A DNA stretch of 47,575 bases from Candidatus Alectryocaccomicrobium excrementavium (GTDB lineage: Bacteria > Bacillota > Clostridia > Christensenellales > Aristaeellaceae), in the NCBI GenBank assembly GCA_018716755.1, contig DVJN01000195.1, positions 1-47,575 on the forward strand, written 5' to 3'. The notes under the pieces are model-generated. The model worked only from the letters and a program-made list of their open reading frames with translations, was not told where the DNA came from and ran no database searches. Position numbers and translations under genes: made by a program. Below, piece by piece: positions 16,544 to 25,307 of the stretch (its first letter is position 1; each line of letters starts with the position of its first letter).

Positions 16544-17323
16544 ATGAGCGAACTCAACCGCACGGAAACCGTGCAGGCCCAATACGCTACATCCGCCAAT
16601 TTGAATACGCGGATTTCCATTCACGATCAGTATTCCACCAATCCCCTGGGTTTCGGCAATTGGATTGCATCCCAATATCAAATTGAAAAAGGCATGAACG
16701 TTCTCGAGCTTGGCTGCGGTACGGGCGCCATATGGCGGGGACGGGATGATCTAATCGCCAATTGCGCCAGCCTTGTCCTCTCGGATGTATCCCCCGGCAT
16801 GCTGGAAACCGCCAGAAAAGCGCTGAAAGGCTATGTTACCATCTCTTACAAAATCGTGGATATACAAAGCATTCCCTTTGCGGACAATGCTTTTGATATC
16901 GTGATCGCCAATATGATGCTTTATCATGTGCCGGATTTGAAAAAGGGGCTGGCAGAAGTAAGGCGGGTGCTGAAAAGCGGGGGAACTTTCTACTGCGCTA
17001 CCCATGGCGAAAACGGCATTGTGCCCTATCTATGCGCTTTGCTGCGCCCCTGGGGTGCGAAGTATACGCCAAATCACACCTTCACGCTCCAAAATGGGGC
17101 CGCAATCCTGCGCGAAGTCTTTTCGGAAGTACAGCGGCTGATCTATAAAGATTCCCTGGCCGTAACCCGTATCGACGATATTGTGGACTACATTTTCTCC
17201 CTGCCCGATATGCCGGAGCTGCACAGCATTCCCAGGGAAACGATCCATTCTGTTCTATCGGGCAACATGGAAAACGGCGTGCTCAACATTCCCAAAGAAT
17301 ACGGAATGTTTGTCGCCCGTTGA
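16544..17323 (+). CDS. Class I SAM-dependent methyltransferase
   Basis: A 259-residue Methyltransf_11/UbiE-like protein from an ATG 8 bases after AAAGGAG. Motif I NVLELGCGTGAIW is at 52-64, post-I region LSDVSPGML follows, and IPFADNAFDIVIANMMLYHV is the motif IV region. The substrate cannot be told; such stand-alone enzymes act on small molecules. The gene looks less GC-rich than its neighbours (28 of 60 in 16801-16860 against 38 of 60 in 16021-16080 of the GH78 gene), which may point to acquisition. No promoter is obvious between the GH78 terminator and its start, a 109-bp stretch with several short GC-rich repeats. Confidence 0.88.
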   Translation: MSELNRTETVQAQYATSANLNTRISIHDQYSTNPLGFGNWIASQYQIEKGMNVLELGCGTGAIWRGRDDLIANCASLVLSDVSPGMLETARKALKGYVTISYKIVDIQSIPFADNAFDIVIANMMLYHVPDLKKGLAEVRRVLKSGGTFYCATHGENGIVPYLCALLRPWGAKYTPNHTFTLQNGAAILREVFSEVQRLIYKDSLAVTRIDDIVDYIFSLPDMPELHSIPRETIHSVLSGNMENGVLNIPKEYGMFVAR

Positions 17324-17328
17324 CGTTT

Positions 17329-17358
17329 CCGGCCAGCCGCACTTAAGCGGCTGGCCGG
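17329..17358. terminator. Perfect stem-loop between convergent genes
   Basis: A 12-bp perfect stem (17329-17340 with 17347-17358, loop ACTTAA) lies between the stops of the methyltransferase and the esterase. There is no T-run on either strand, so termination is probable from position and stem strength only. Confidence 0.6.
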
Positions 17359-17367
17359 GTGATATTC

Positions 17368-18126
17368 TCATGCTTCCTTTTCCAGCGAGCGAAGGAAATC
17401 GATCACTTCGCGGAAAACCTTTTCCCGCTCGGGCCCGAGCGTGCACACATGCGGGGAGTTTTCCAGCATCACGAGCTTTTTTCGTTCGTTGCGCAAGCCG
17501 CTCATCAGAATGCGCGCGCTGCTGGGATCGACCGTTTCATCGTGAACGGGCTGCACCACCAGCGCCGGGCAATCGATCAGCGCCAGATTGCGCCGCGCCA
17601 GCGCGCGCAGGCGGTTGAGATCGGCCACCTTGCGCACGGGCAGGCCCGCATAACAGGCGTCCACCGAATTGTCATAATCGCCATCGTGCTCCAGGTTTGT
17701 CCAGCGCAGGTAGGGCTTAAAACGCCATAGCACGCCTGCCGCCCAGGCGAATTTTTCCCGCACGCGGATCGCGCCCGAAAGCGTTACCAACCCGGCGGGG
17801 TTGTATTCCTCGGCCAGGATGGTGGCCAGCGTGCCGCCCATGGACAGCCCGGCGACCACCACCTGGCGCACCATTTTCTCCAGCGAGACATACGCCTCGC
17901 GCACACAACGCAGCCATGCGTCGCCGCTGGATCGGTTCATCTCTTCCAGCGAGGTGCCGTGCCCGGGCAAAAGCGGCGCGAGCACCGTGTAGCCCGCTTC
18001 GCGCAGTGCGCTGCCCAATGGGCGCACCTGCCCGCAAGTGCCCGTAAAGCCATGGATGAGCAAAATGCCCGTATCGTTGCCCTCGTAAAAAAACGGCTGG
18101 CCCGATGGATGGCGCGCATCGATCAT
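17368..18126 (-). CDS. Alpha/beta-hydrolase carboxylesterase (Est30/monoacylglycerol lipase-like)
   Basis: A 252-residue serine esterase. The oxyanion-hole motif LLIHGFTG is at 22-29, nucleophile Ser95 is in GLSMGG, the acid Asp196 in PVHDETVDP and His226 in ENSPHVCTLG. This pattern matches the Geobacillus Est30 and monoacylglycerol lipase group, which are ~250-residue cytosolic enzymes on short or medium acyl esters. It is the last gene of the plsX-to-esterase operon, 19 bp after the trkA-like gene, with AAAGGAGG before its ATG. Its placement behind phospholipid-synthesis genes is compatible with a lipid role, but that is only inference. Confidence 0.9.
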   Translation of the reverse strand: MIDARHPSGQPFFYEGNDTGILLIHGFTGTCGQVRPLGSALREAGYTVLAPLLPGHGTSLEEMNRSSGDAWLRCVREAYVSLEKMVRQVVVAGLSMGGTLATILAEEYNPAGLVTLSGAIRVREKFAWAAGVLWRFKPYLRWTNLEHDGDYDNSVDACYAGLPVRKVADLNRLRALARRNLALIDCPALVVQPVHDETVDPSSARILMSGLRNERKKLVMLENSPHVCTLGPEREKVFREVIDFLRSLEKEA

Positions 18127-18145
18127 GCGGGTTCCTCCTTTAGGA

Positions 18146-18802
18146 TTACGCCTTGCGCTCCAGCTCCTGAATGCCGGCGATGGGGCCGAGCACGAACAGC
18201 GCGTCTCCCTCGCGGATCACATCTGCCGCGTGGGGCACGGGATTGATCTTGCCATTGGTGCGAATGGCGATCACATTGATCTTATACCGCGTGCGCAGGT
18301 TCAATTCCAGCAGCGATTTGCCGATCCAGCTCGCAGGCGGCTGGATTTCGATCAGCGTATAATCGGGAGACAGGCGAATGAATTCCAAGATATTTCCCGA
18401 TATCAGGTTATGCGCCATCCTACGGCCCATATCCCGCTCCGGGAAAACAATTTTGTCCGCGCCGACCTTGAGCAACAGCCGCGCATGCAGTTCATCGTGC
18501 GCTTTGGCGATTACGCGATCCACGCCCTTTTCCTTGAGCAACATGGTAGCGACCGTGCTGGCCTTCATATCGGTGCCAATGGTCACGACGGCCACGTCGA
18601 AATTGCGCACGCCCAGGGCGTCAAGCGCTTCGGTATCGGTCGCGTCGGCGCAAACGGTATGCGTAATGCGCGGCGCGATTTCATCCAGCCGTTCTTCATT
18701 GGTGTCGATGGCCATCACTTCGCAGCCGTTTTCCACCAAAGTTTCCGCCAGAGCCATGCCGAAGCGGCCCAAACCAACCACGATAATCTGCTTGTTCTTC
18801 AT
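18146..18802 (-). CDS. TrkA/KtrA-like potassium-uptake regulatory subunit
   Basis: A 218-residue two-domain protein. The N-terminal RCK/TrkA-N Rossmann domain (~1-130) has the nucleotide motif VVGLGRFGMA (Gly10-Gly15) and the ribose-binding acid Asp33. The C-terminal TrkA-C domain (~135-215) follows. In KtrAB/KtrCD systems this octameric subunit binds nucleotides and c-di-AMP and gates a membrane KtrB/KtrD subunit. No such channel gene is in the window; the gene sits inside the smc-ftsY operon, 12 bp after ftsY. Its partner must be encoded elsewhere. Confidence 0.92.
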   Translation of the reverse strand: MKNKQIIVVGLGRFGMALAETLVENGCEVMAIDTNEERLDEIAPRITHTVCADATDTEALDALGVRNFDVAVVTIGTDMKASTVATMLLKEKGVDRVIAKAHDELHARLLLKVGADKIVFPERDMGRRMAHNLISGNILEFIRLSPDYTLIEIQPPASWIGKSLLELNLRTRYKINVIAIRTNGKINPVPHAADVIREGDALFVLGPIAGIQELERKA

Positions 18803-18814
18803 GCTGTATTCCTC

Positions 18815-19711
18815 CTAGAAAATTGCATCGATGAATTCGCGCGCGTTAAAGGGCTGCAAATCGTCGATTTGTTCGCCCACGCCGATGTAGCGCACCGGAA
18901 GGCCCAGTTCCTGCCGGATGGCGACGGCAATGCCGCCCTTGGCCGTTCCATCGAGCTTGGTGAGAATCAGTCCATCGATGTTTGCCACATCGCGGAAAAC
19001 CTGCGCCTGGGCGAGCCCGTTTTGCCCCGTCGTCGCATCGAGCACGAGCAGCGCCTTCACCGTAGCCTCGGGATACTCCCGCGAAACCACGCGGCTGATC
19101 TTTTTCAGTTCCTCCATCAGGTGCGCCTTGTTGTGCAGGCGGCCCGCGGTGTCCACGATCAGCACATCGGCAAAGCGGCTCTTGGCAGCCTGCACGCCAT
19201 CGAACACCACGGCGGCGGGATCCGCGCCTTCGGCCTGCTTCACAATCGGCACGCCTGCGCGCTCCGCCCATACGGTGAGCTGATCTGCCGCAGCCGCGCG
19301 GAACGTATCGCCCGCACAGATGATCACGCTGCGCCCGACCGTGCGCAAGCGCGCGGCCAGCTTGCCGATGGAGGTGGTTTTGCCCACGCCGTTCACTCCG
19401 ATCACCAGCAATACCATGGGCGAGGTCAGCTTCATCGGCTCGCTGCCCATGAGTTCCACCAGAATGTCCTTGAGCACCTGGCGCGCCTTCTGCGTGTTGG
19501 GGATTTTCTCCGCCTCGCAGCGCTCGCGCAAGCGGCCGACGGCAAATTCGGCGGTTTTCACACCCACATCCGCCATGATCAGCACGTCGGTCAGATCCTC
19601 ATAGAACTCATCGGTCAAATCCTCGTGCAGTTCCACCAGTTCATCCATGCGAGCGCCCACGTTTTCCCGCGTGCGCGAAAGGCCCTTGCGAATCCGGTCA
19701 AACAGGCCCAA
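18815..19711 (-). CDS. ftsY: Signal recognition particle receptor FtsY
   Basis: A 298-residue SRP-receptor GTPase that docks ribosome-SRP complexes at the membrane. A short N-domain (~1-90) lacks the long acidic A-domain of E. coli, as in many Gram-positives. The G-domain has G1 GVNGVGKTT at 105-113, DTFRAA at 135-140, DTAGR at 187-191 and TKLDG at 251-255. It lies 28 bp after smc in the core operon; smc-ftsY adjacency is common in Bacillota. Confidence 0.97.
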   Translation of the reverse strand: MGLFDRIRKGLSRTRENVGARMDELVELHEDLTDEFYEDLTDVLIMADVGVKTAEFAVGRLRERCEAEKIPNTQKARQVLKDILVELMGSEPMKLTSPMVLLVIGVNGVGKTTSIGKLAARLRTVGRSVIICAGDTFRAAAADQLTVWAERAGVPIVKQAEGADPAAVVFDGVQAAKSRFADVLIVDTAGRLHNKAHLMEELKKISRVVSREYPEATVKALLVLDATTGQNGLAQAQVFRDVANIDGLILTKLDGTAKGGIAVAIRQELGLPVRYIGVGEQIDDLQPFNAREFIDAIF

Positions 19712-19739
19712 ACCTACCGCCTCCCATTTTGTTTATCCT

Positions 19740-22700
19740 CTATGCCGTCTTTTCCGTAAGCTGCACGGAAATCATCTTGGAAACGCCTTTTTCCTCCATC
19801 GCCACGCCATAGAGCGCGTCGCAGCGCTCCATGGTGCCCTTGCGGTGCGTGACGACGACAAACTGCGTCTTTTGCGAATAGTTTTTCAAATACTGGGCGA
19901 AATTGTCGATGTTCGCGTCATCCAGCGCGGCCTCAATCTCATCCAGGATGCAAAACGGCGTGGGCTTGAGCGTGAGCATGGCGAACAGGATGGCGATCGC
20001 CGTCAACGCCCGCTCGCCGCCGGAGAGCAGCGAAAGCATTTGCAGTTTCTTGCCCGGCGGCTGCGCCACAATATCGATGCCGCAATTGAGCGCGTCCGAA
20101 GGGTCGGTCAGGCGCAATTCCGCCCGCCCGCCGCCAAAGAGCGCCACAAACGTCTTTTGAAAATAGCCGTTGAGCACCTCAAACTGCGACTTAAACTGCG
20201 CTTCCATCTTGCTGAGCAATTCATCGATGATGCCCTGCAGATCCATCTGCGCCTTCACCAGGTCATCGCGCTGCGCGCTCATCTGCTCATAGCGCTCCAT
20301 GGTCTGGCGATACTCGTCCACCGCCGCCACATTGACAGAACCCATCTGCTTGATGCGCGCGCGAATGGCGGCCACCCGCTTTTCGCTCTCGCCCAGCTTG
20401 AAATCCGGCGCGCGGAATTCCTCCGCCAGCGCATAGGTGAGCTCATATTCTTCCCATATGCGCGATGTAAGCTGCCCCAGCTCGTCCTCCGCGCGGGAAA
20501 GCTGCATCTCATTTTTGTGTACGCGGCCCGTGAGCGCGTCGTTTTCCACGCGAAGCGCTTCCGCGCGGTTGGCCAATGCGCTCAGGCGTTCCTGCGTGCT
20601 GCGGCGCTGCATATCGCTCTGATCGAAGTGCTTCCGCGCCTCATCCAACGCGCGCTTTTGCTCATCCAGCGCGGCAACGTCTTCCTCCAGCGCCGCGGCG
20701 TCGGTCGTTTCCCGCTCGGCCAGCGCAGCCAACGCGGCCAACGCGTCGGCGCGCGCCTTTTCCAGATTGCCGCTCTGCGCGGCGAGGCGGTCCCGCTCGT
20801 TCACCGTCGCTTCGTAGTCGCGCTGCGCGCTCGTATGCGCAACGCGCGCGTCACTCACCTTGCCGTGCAGCTGGGTGACTTCGTTGCGCTGCGCAAAGAT
20901 TTCGCGTTGCATCTGGCTGATCTCCGCCTGCGTAACGGTCGTAGTATCCGAAGCTTCGGCCTGCAGGGATTCACAATCCTGGAGCGCGCGCTCCGTCTCC
21001 TTCAGCTGTTCCTGGAGCACTTCGCGCTCCTGGCGCACGCGCTGTGCGCGCTGTTCGCAGGCCGTCAATTCGTCCTGCGCCTGCGCGGCATGGGCCTCCG
21101 CGCGCGTAACAGCGATTTCCTGCTGATGCAACCGCTCGAACAATTCCGCCCGCTCGCGCTTGAGTTCCCCGCGTTCTTCCCCGGCGCGCGCCATCTCTTC
21201 CTGCCGCCCGGCGAGCGCGTCCGTCAGCTCTGTGAGGGTACGCTGCAAGCCATCCGCCTCGCGCGTGCGCGAAAGCAGGCTGGTGGCCTTGGCCGTCACG
21301 CTGCCGCCAGTCATGGATCCGCCTGAGTGCATCACATCGCCCTCCAGCGTGACCAACCGGCAGGCATATCCGCTGGCGCGCTGGATCTGAATGCCCGCGT
21401 CCAAATTTTCGGCCACGATGGTGCGGCCCAGCAGGCTTTCGATCACGCCGCGGTATACGTTGTCGTACTCGATGAGTTCGCTCGCGACGCCCAGGCAACC
21501 GGGCATGGATAGCACCCTGCGCTCGGCATTGGAAAGCGTGCGGGAGCGAATGGAGGAAACCGGCAAAAACGTCGCCCGGCCATAGCGGTTCTGCCGCAGA
21601 TAATCGATCATGCGCTTGGCATCCTCATCCCGATCCACGACCACGTTTTGCAGCGCGGCGCCCAGCGCCATATCCATGGCGCGCTCGAGCTTTTCCGGCA
21701 CGCGGATCAAATCCGCCACCACGCCGTGCACGCCCGACCCCTGCGTTCTGCGCGCCTGCATCAATACCTGTTTGACCGAATTCTGATAGCCCTCATAATC
21801 GCGCTGCATTTCCCTGAGCAGCTTGAGCCGCGCGCCGGTCTCCTGCCGGCGGCCCGTCAAGACCTGCACTTCGCGCGAAAGCGTTTCTGCGCGCGCATTC
21901 AGGCCGCGCACGCGCTCCTCGCATGCCGCGCACTCCGCCTGCAGGTTCTTTTCTTCCTCGCGCTCACGCGAAAGCGCGCTCTGCGCCTCCTGCAGCGCCT
22001 GTTGCAGCGCAACCAGCGAATCGCCTTCCGCCCCGCCGCCCTGACCCAATTGCTCCAATTGGCGCGCGAGCGCTTCGCGCACGGCGCTCAGGCGCGCCTT
22101 TTCGCTCTTGACATCGCTCAACCGGCTCATCTCGCGGATCACGCGCGATTTGGCCTCTTCCGCCTTTGCTTCCAGCGCAGCGAGCTCTGCCTCCCGCGCC
22201 TTGAGGGTTGCTTCGCATTCCTCCAGCGCCCGCGCCGCCTGGGCAATGGCGTCTTCCTGCGCCTGGGCGTGCCTGCACAGCGCCTCTATGCGCTTTTGCA
22301 TGCCCTCCTTGCCCTCGCCCGCCGCGGCGGCTTCGCCTTCCAGGCGCTCCCGTTCGCGCCCGGAATTTGCCATGCGCTCGCGCATCACCAGCACCGCGCC
22401 TTCACGCGCTTCTACTTCGCGGATCAACCGCTGCACTTCTTCGCGCTCCGCGGCCACGCGCCGCTCCCATTCGGCTTGGGCCTGCTCCACTTCTGCGCGC
22501 TCGCCGGCCAATTCCGCCTGTGTCCGCGCCGCCTGCTCGCTCAGCGCGGCGAGTTCCTCCCCCTGCGCCCTGAGCTCGTCTATGCGCGCGTTGAGGCGCT
22601 CGGTCTTCACCAGGAACACGTTCAGGTCCAGCCCTTTCAATTCATCGCGCAGCTTGAGATATTCCCGCGCGGTTTCGGACTGCTCGCGGAGCGGCTCAAT

Positions 22701-23315
22701 GCGCGCGCCCATTTCCCCCAAAATATCCTCTACGCGCGCGAGATTTGCGCGCGTGTTTTCCATGCGCCGCTCGGCCTCGTTGCGCCGCGCGCGATACTTC
22801 ACGATGCCCGCCGCCTCTTCGAAGATCTGGCGGCGATCCTCGCTCTTGGAGGAAAGGATCTCATCCACGCGGCCCTGCCCCACCAGCGAGTAACCGTCCC
22901 GCCCCACGCCCGTATCGCGAAACAGGTCGATCACGTCCTTCAGGCGGCATGCCGCGCGGTTGATGGTATATTCGCTCTCGCCCGTGCGGTACACGCGCCG
23001 GGCAATGGCCACCTCGTCGTATTCAATGGGCAGAGAATGATCCGTGTTATCGAATGTGAGAATCACTTCACAGTACGACAAGCGACGGCGCTTTTCGGTG
23101 CCGTTAAAAATCACGTCTTCCATTTTTGCGCCGCGCAATTGCTTGGCGCTCTGTTCGCCCAAAACCCAGCGAACCGCGTCGGAAATGTTGCTCTTCCCGC
23201 AGCCATTCGGGCCGACAATGCCCGTCACGCCCTGGTCAAAGCGCATCTCCACGCGATCCGCAAAGGATTTAAAGCCATAGATTTCCAGTTTTTTCAGTCG
23301 CAAGGTTGCGCCCAT
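19740..23315 (-). CDS. smc: Chromosome condensation protein SMC
   Basis: A 1191-residue SMC ATPase, normal length for the family. Walker A GPNGCGKSN is at 35-43, a first coiled coil at ~170-510 and the hinge at ~525-675 (GVHGVVADLI to GGSMTGGSVTAK). A second coiled coil follows, then the C-terminal head with signature LLSGGERAL (LSGGE 1097-1101) and Walker B CILDE at 1122-1126. With ScpA and ScpB (not in the window) it organises and segregates the chromosome. The start is uncertain: the ATG at 23315 has AAGG directly against it, so the TTG at 23303, giving the usual MRLKKLEIYGFKSF start, is an alternative. The frame is open much farther upstream but overlaps rnc. Confidence 0.97.
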   Translation of the reverse strand: MGATLRLKKLEIYGFKSFADRVEMRFDQGVTGIVGPNGCGKSNISDAVRWVLGEQSAKQLRGAKMEDVIFNGTEKRRRLSYCEVILTFDNTDHSLPIEYDEVAIARRVYRTGESEYTINRAACRLKDVIDLFRDTGVGRDGYSLVGQGRVDEILSSKSEDRRQIFEEAAGIVKYRARRNEAERRMENTRANLARVEDILGEMGARIEPLREQSETAREYLKLRDELKGLDLNVFLVKTERLNARIDELRAQGEELAALSEQAARTQAELAGERAEVEQAQAEWERRVAAEREEVQRLIREVEAREGAVLVMRERMANSGRERERLEGEAAAAGEGKEGMQKRIEALCRHAQAQEDAIAQAARALEECEATLKAREAELAALEAKAEEAKSRVIREMSRLSDVKSEKARLSAVREALARQLEQLGQGGGAEGDSLVALQQALQEAQSALSREREEEKNLQAECAACEERVRGLNARAETLSREVQVLTGRRQETGARLKLLREMQRDYEGYQNSVKQVLMQARRTQGSGVHGVVADLIRVPEKLERAMDMALGAALQNVVVDRDEDAKRMIDYLRQNRYGRATFLPVSSIRSRTLSNAERRVLSMPGCLGVASELIEYDNVYRGVIESLLGRTIVAENLDAGIQIQRASGYACRLVTLEGDVMHSGGSMTGGSVTAKATSLLSRTREADGLQRTLTELTDALAGRQEEMARAGEERGELKRERAELFERLHQQEIAVTRAEAHAAQAQDELTACEQRAQRVRQEREVLQEQLKETERALQDCESLQAEASDTTTVTQAEISQMQREIFAQRNEVTQLHGKVSDARVAHTSAQRDYEATVNERDRLAAQSGNLEKARADALAALAALAERETTDAAALEEDVAALDEQKRALDEARKHFDQSDMQRRSTQERLSALANRAEALRVENDALTGRVHKNEMQLSRAEDELGQLTSRIWEEYELTYALAEEFRAPDFKLGESEKRVAAIRARIKQMGSVNVAAVDEYRQTMERYEQMSAQRDDLVKAQMDLQGIIDELLSKMEAQFKSQFEVLNGYFQKTFVALFGGGRAELRLTDPSDALNCGIDIVAQPPGKKLQMLSLLSGGERALTAIAILFAMLTLKPTPFCILDEIEAALDDANIDNFAQYLKNYSQKTQFVVVTHRKGTMERCDALYGVAMEEKGVSKMISVQLTEKTA

Positions 23316-23340
23316 CCTTCCCGGGAAAACATCCCGGCGT

Positions 23341-24009
23341 TCACGCGCCGCCGGCCCAGCCGCCGCTTTCCAGCGCGTTCTTGGCTGCCGCCTGCTGCGC
23401 GGCCTGCTTGCTCGCGCCGCGCCCTTCGCCCACAACGGCGCCATCAATGCGCACGCGATAGGTAAACACCGGAGCGTGCGGCGGCCCTTCCGATGCCACC
23501 ATCTCGTATTCCGGGAAGCGGCCGGATTTTTGCAGTTCTTCCTGCAGCTGGCTCTTGGCGTCGCGCGCCGCGGCGGGCGGTTCCTGCGAAAGAATCTCGC
23601 GCCGCACAAAGGCTTCCGCCACTTCCAGCCCCCCATCCAGATACATGGCGCCGATAATGGCCTCCAACACATCGGATAAAATCGATGGCTTATCCGCGCC
23701 ATGGCAGCGCGCCTCCCCCGCCGAAAGGCGGATATGCGCGCCCAATGCCAGGCGCCGGGCGGCCTGGGCCAGCGATTCTTCCCGCACGCGCTCCGCGCGC
23801 AGGCGCGTCAGTTCGCCTTCATCCGCGCCAGGATAGCCGTCGTACAAAAACCGGCTCGCTACCAGTTCGAGCACCGCATCGCCCAGAAATTCCAGCCGCT
23901 GATAGTGTTCCGCCCGGTGCTCCGCCGCAAACGACGGATGCGTGAGCGCAGCCTTCAGCAGCCTGTCCCCGTGGAAGCGATACCCGAGCCGCTCCTGCAA
24001 TGCGTTCAC
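23341..24009 (-). CDS. rnc: Ribonuclease III
   Basis: A 222-residue double-strand-specific endoribonuclease that processes rRNA and structured mRNAs. The signature RLEFLGDAVLEL (38-49) carries Glu40 and Asp44; the second catalytic pair Asp113/Glu116 lies in SDVLEAIIGAMYLDGG. The C-terminal dsRNA-binding domain spans ~152-216 and ends with KQAAQQAAAKNAL. The start is a GTG at 24009 overlapping the acpP stop (GTGA), so it is coupled to acpP. smc follows after 25 bp. Confidence 0.96.
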   Translation of the reverse strand: MNALQERLGYRFHGDRLLKAALTHPSFAAEHRAEHYQRLEFLGDAVLELVASRFLYDGYPGADEGELTRLRAERVREESLAQAARRLALGAHIRLSAGEARCHGADKPSILSDVLEAIIGAMYLDGGLEVAEAFVRREILSQEPPAAARDAKSQLQEELQKSGRFPEYEMVASEGPPHAPVFTYRVRIDGAVVGEGRGASKQAAQQAAAKNALESGGWAGGA

Positions 24010-24239
24010 TGCCCGACATGCTCCTCCAGATACGAAACCACATCATCCACCGTGCGCATATTGGAAAGGACGTCGTCCTCCACGCTCACGCCGAATTCCT
24101 GCTCAAGATCCAAAATCAGCATCATAACATTCGCGCTATCCGCGTTGAGATCCTCAAACAGGCGGGATTCGCGGGTGATCTTATCCTTCGAAATGGAGAG
24201 CTGGTCGGCGATCATTTCCGCCACTTTATCGTAAATCAT
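24006..24239 (-). CDS. acpP: Acyl carrier protein
   Basis: A 77-residue acidic carrier protein. The phosphopantetheine attachment Ser35 lies in DLNADSANV; the family almost always has DSL here, so Ala36 is unusual. Helix II is MMLILDLEQEFG and helix III VDDVVSYLEEH. It carries acyl chains for fatty acid synthesis and for PlsX, whose gene overlaps it upstream (ATGA). It sits between plsX and rnc, the classic location. The atypical residue after Ser raises the question whether it is the main ACP or a specialised one. Confidence 0.93.
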   Translation of the reverse strand: MIYDKVAEMIADQLSISKDKITRESRLFEDLNADSANVMMLILDLEQEFGVSVEDDVLSNMRTVDDVVSYLEEHVGQ

Positions 24240-25246
24240 GGGGTTTCCTCCTTCTTTTCTGCCTGGGCAATCTCCCGAACGCCCTTTTCAATCTCGGCCA
24301 CCATGCCGGTTTTTACCATGCGATACGCCTGGCCAATGGCGTTTTTGAACGCGCGCGCGCTGCTGGAGCCATGCGCTTTCACAACCGCGCCATTCACGCC
24401 CAAAAGCGGCGCGCCGCCCTGTTCCTCGTAATCCATGCGCGAGCGGAAGCTCTGGAACGCGTCCTTCATCATGGCCGCTCCCAGCATGGACTTGCGCGAG
24501 GATTGGATCTCGTCCTTCAGCATGCCCACGAGCGCCTGCGCCAGCCCCTCGGTGTATTTGAGGATCAAATTCCCCGCGAAGCCATCCGCCACCACCACAT
24601 CGAAATCGCCCGATGGAATGTCGCGCGCTTCCACATTGCCCGCAAAGCAGAATTGCTCCTGCGCGCACATCAGCTTGTGGGTCTCCTTGGTGAGCTGGTT
24701 GCCCTTTTCGGCTTCCGCGCCGATGTTCACAAGGCCCACGCGCGGCTGATCCACGCCGAGGATGCGGTGCATGTATACCGAACCCATCATGCCAAACTGC
24801 ACCAGGTACTTGGGCAGGCAATCCACGTTCGCGCCGCTGTCAATGAGCAAAAACGGCCGCTTACGGCTGGGGATGATGGTCGCCAGCGCAGGGCGTTCCA
24901 CGCCGGGAATCCGGCCCAGCCGCACCATGCCACTGGCGAGCAGCGCGCCCGTCGACCCGGCGGAAACCATAGCCTGCGCGCGCCCCTCCTTCACCGCAAG
25001 GATGGCCGAAACCATGGAAGAACCCGGCTTTTTGCGCACAGCGAGCATGGGCGCTTCGTCGTTGGTGATCACTTCTGTCGTTTCCACCAGTTCCAGCCGC
25101 TCGCGCGGCTCCGCGATGCCTTTTTGCCCAAAGAGAAGAACGCGCGCGTCCTTCCATTCTTCCAGCGCCGCGATTGCGCCCTCCACCGCCGCGCCCGGCG
25201 CATTGTCTCCGCCCATCGCGTCCAGCGCGATCACAATTTCCGGCAC
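24236..25246 (-). CDS. plsX: Phosphate acyltransferase PlsX
   Basis: A 336-residue peripheral membrane enzyme that converts acyl-ACP to acyl-phosphate for phosphatidic acid synthesis. I choose the GTG at 25246 because GGAGGTGA lies 8 bases upstream and the product then starts MPEIVIALDAMGGDNAPG, the family's hallmark; an in-frame ATG at 25276 lies ahead of that ribosome site. The central motifs MVSAGSTGALLASG and FLLIDSGANVDC and the C-terminal GGAPLLGVNG are typical. It is the first gene of the seven-gene operon down to the esterase, behind a clear promoter. Confidence 0.97.
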   Translation of the reverse strand: MPEIVIALDAMGGDNAPGAAVEGAIAALEEWKDARVLLFGQKGIAEPRERLELVETTEVITNDEAPMLAVRKKPGSSMVSAILAVKEGRAQAMVSAGSTGALLASGMVRLGRIPGVERPALATIIPSRKRPFLLIDSGANVDCLPKYLVQFGMMGSVYMHRILGVDQPRVGLVNIGAEAEKGNQLTKETHKLMCAQEQFCFAGNVEARDIPSGDFDVVVADGFAGNLILKYTEGLAQALVGMLKDEIQSSRKSMLGAAMMKDAFQSFRSRMDYEEQGGAPLLGVNGAVVKAHGSSSARAFKNAIGQAYRMVKTGMVAEIEKGVREIAQAEKKEETP

Positions 25247-25278
25247 GATCGTCACCTCCGTAGTTGCGTATCTCATAG

Positions 25279-25307
25279 ATTATAGCAAAAATTTCTGTTA
25301 AATGCAA
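25279..25307 (-). promoter_or_regulatory. Promoter of the plsX-acpP-rnc-smc-ftsY operon
   Basis: On the minus strand an extended -10 TGCTATAAT (hexamer 25279-25284) with TTGCAT (25302-25307) 17 bp upstream. The -35 overlaps the 3' end of the SGNH hydrolase gene, so read-through from that gene is also possible. Confidence 0.75.

Noticed and set aside
18125..23465. Three long plus-strand frames (18125-19759, 19647-21326, 21648-23465) antisense to trkA, ftsY, smc and rnc
   Set aside because: They mirror well-supported core genes, lack motifs and ribosome sites, and have biased Arg/Ala/His composition typical of antisense frames in GC-rich DNA.
23303..23702. The longer smc reading frame starting at 23702
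   Set aside because: The first 129 residues overlap rnc in another frame and do not resemble SMC; the family start is near 23315 or 23303.
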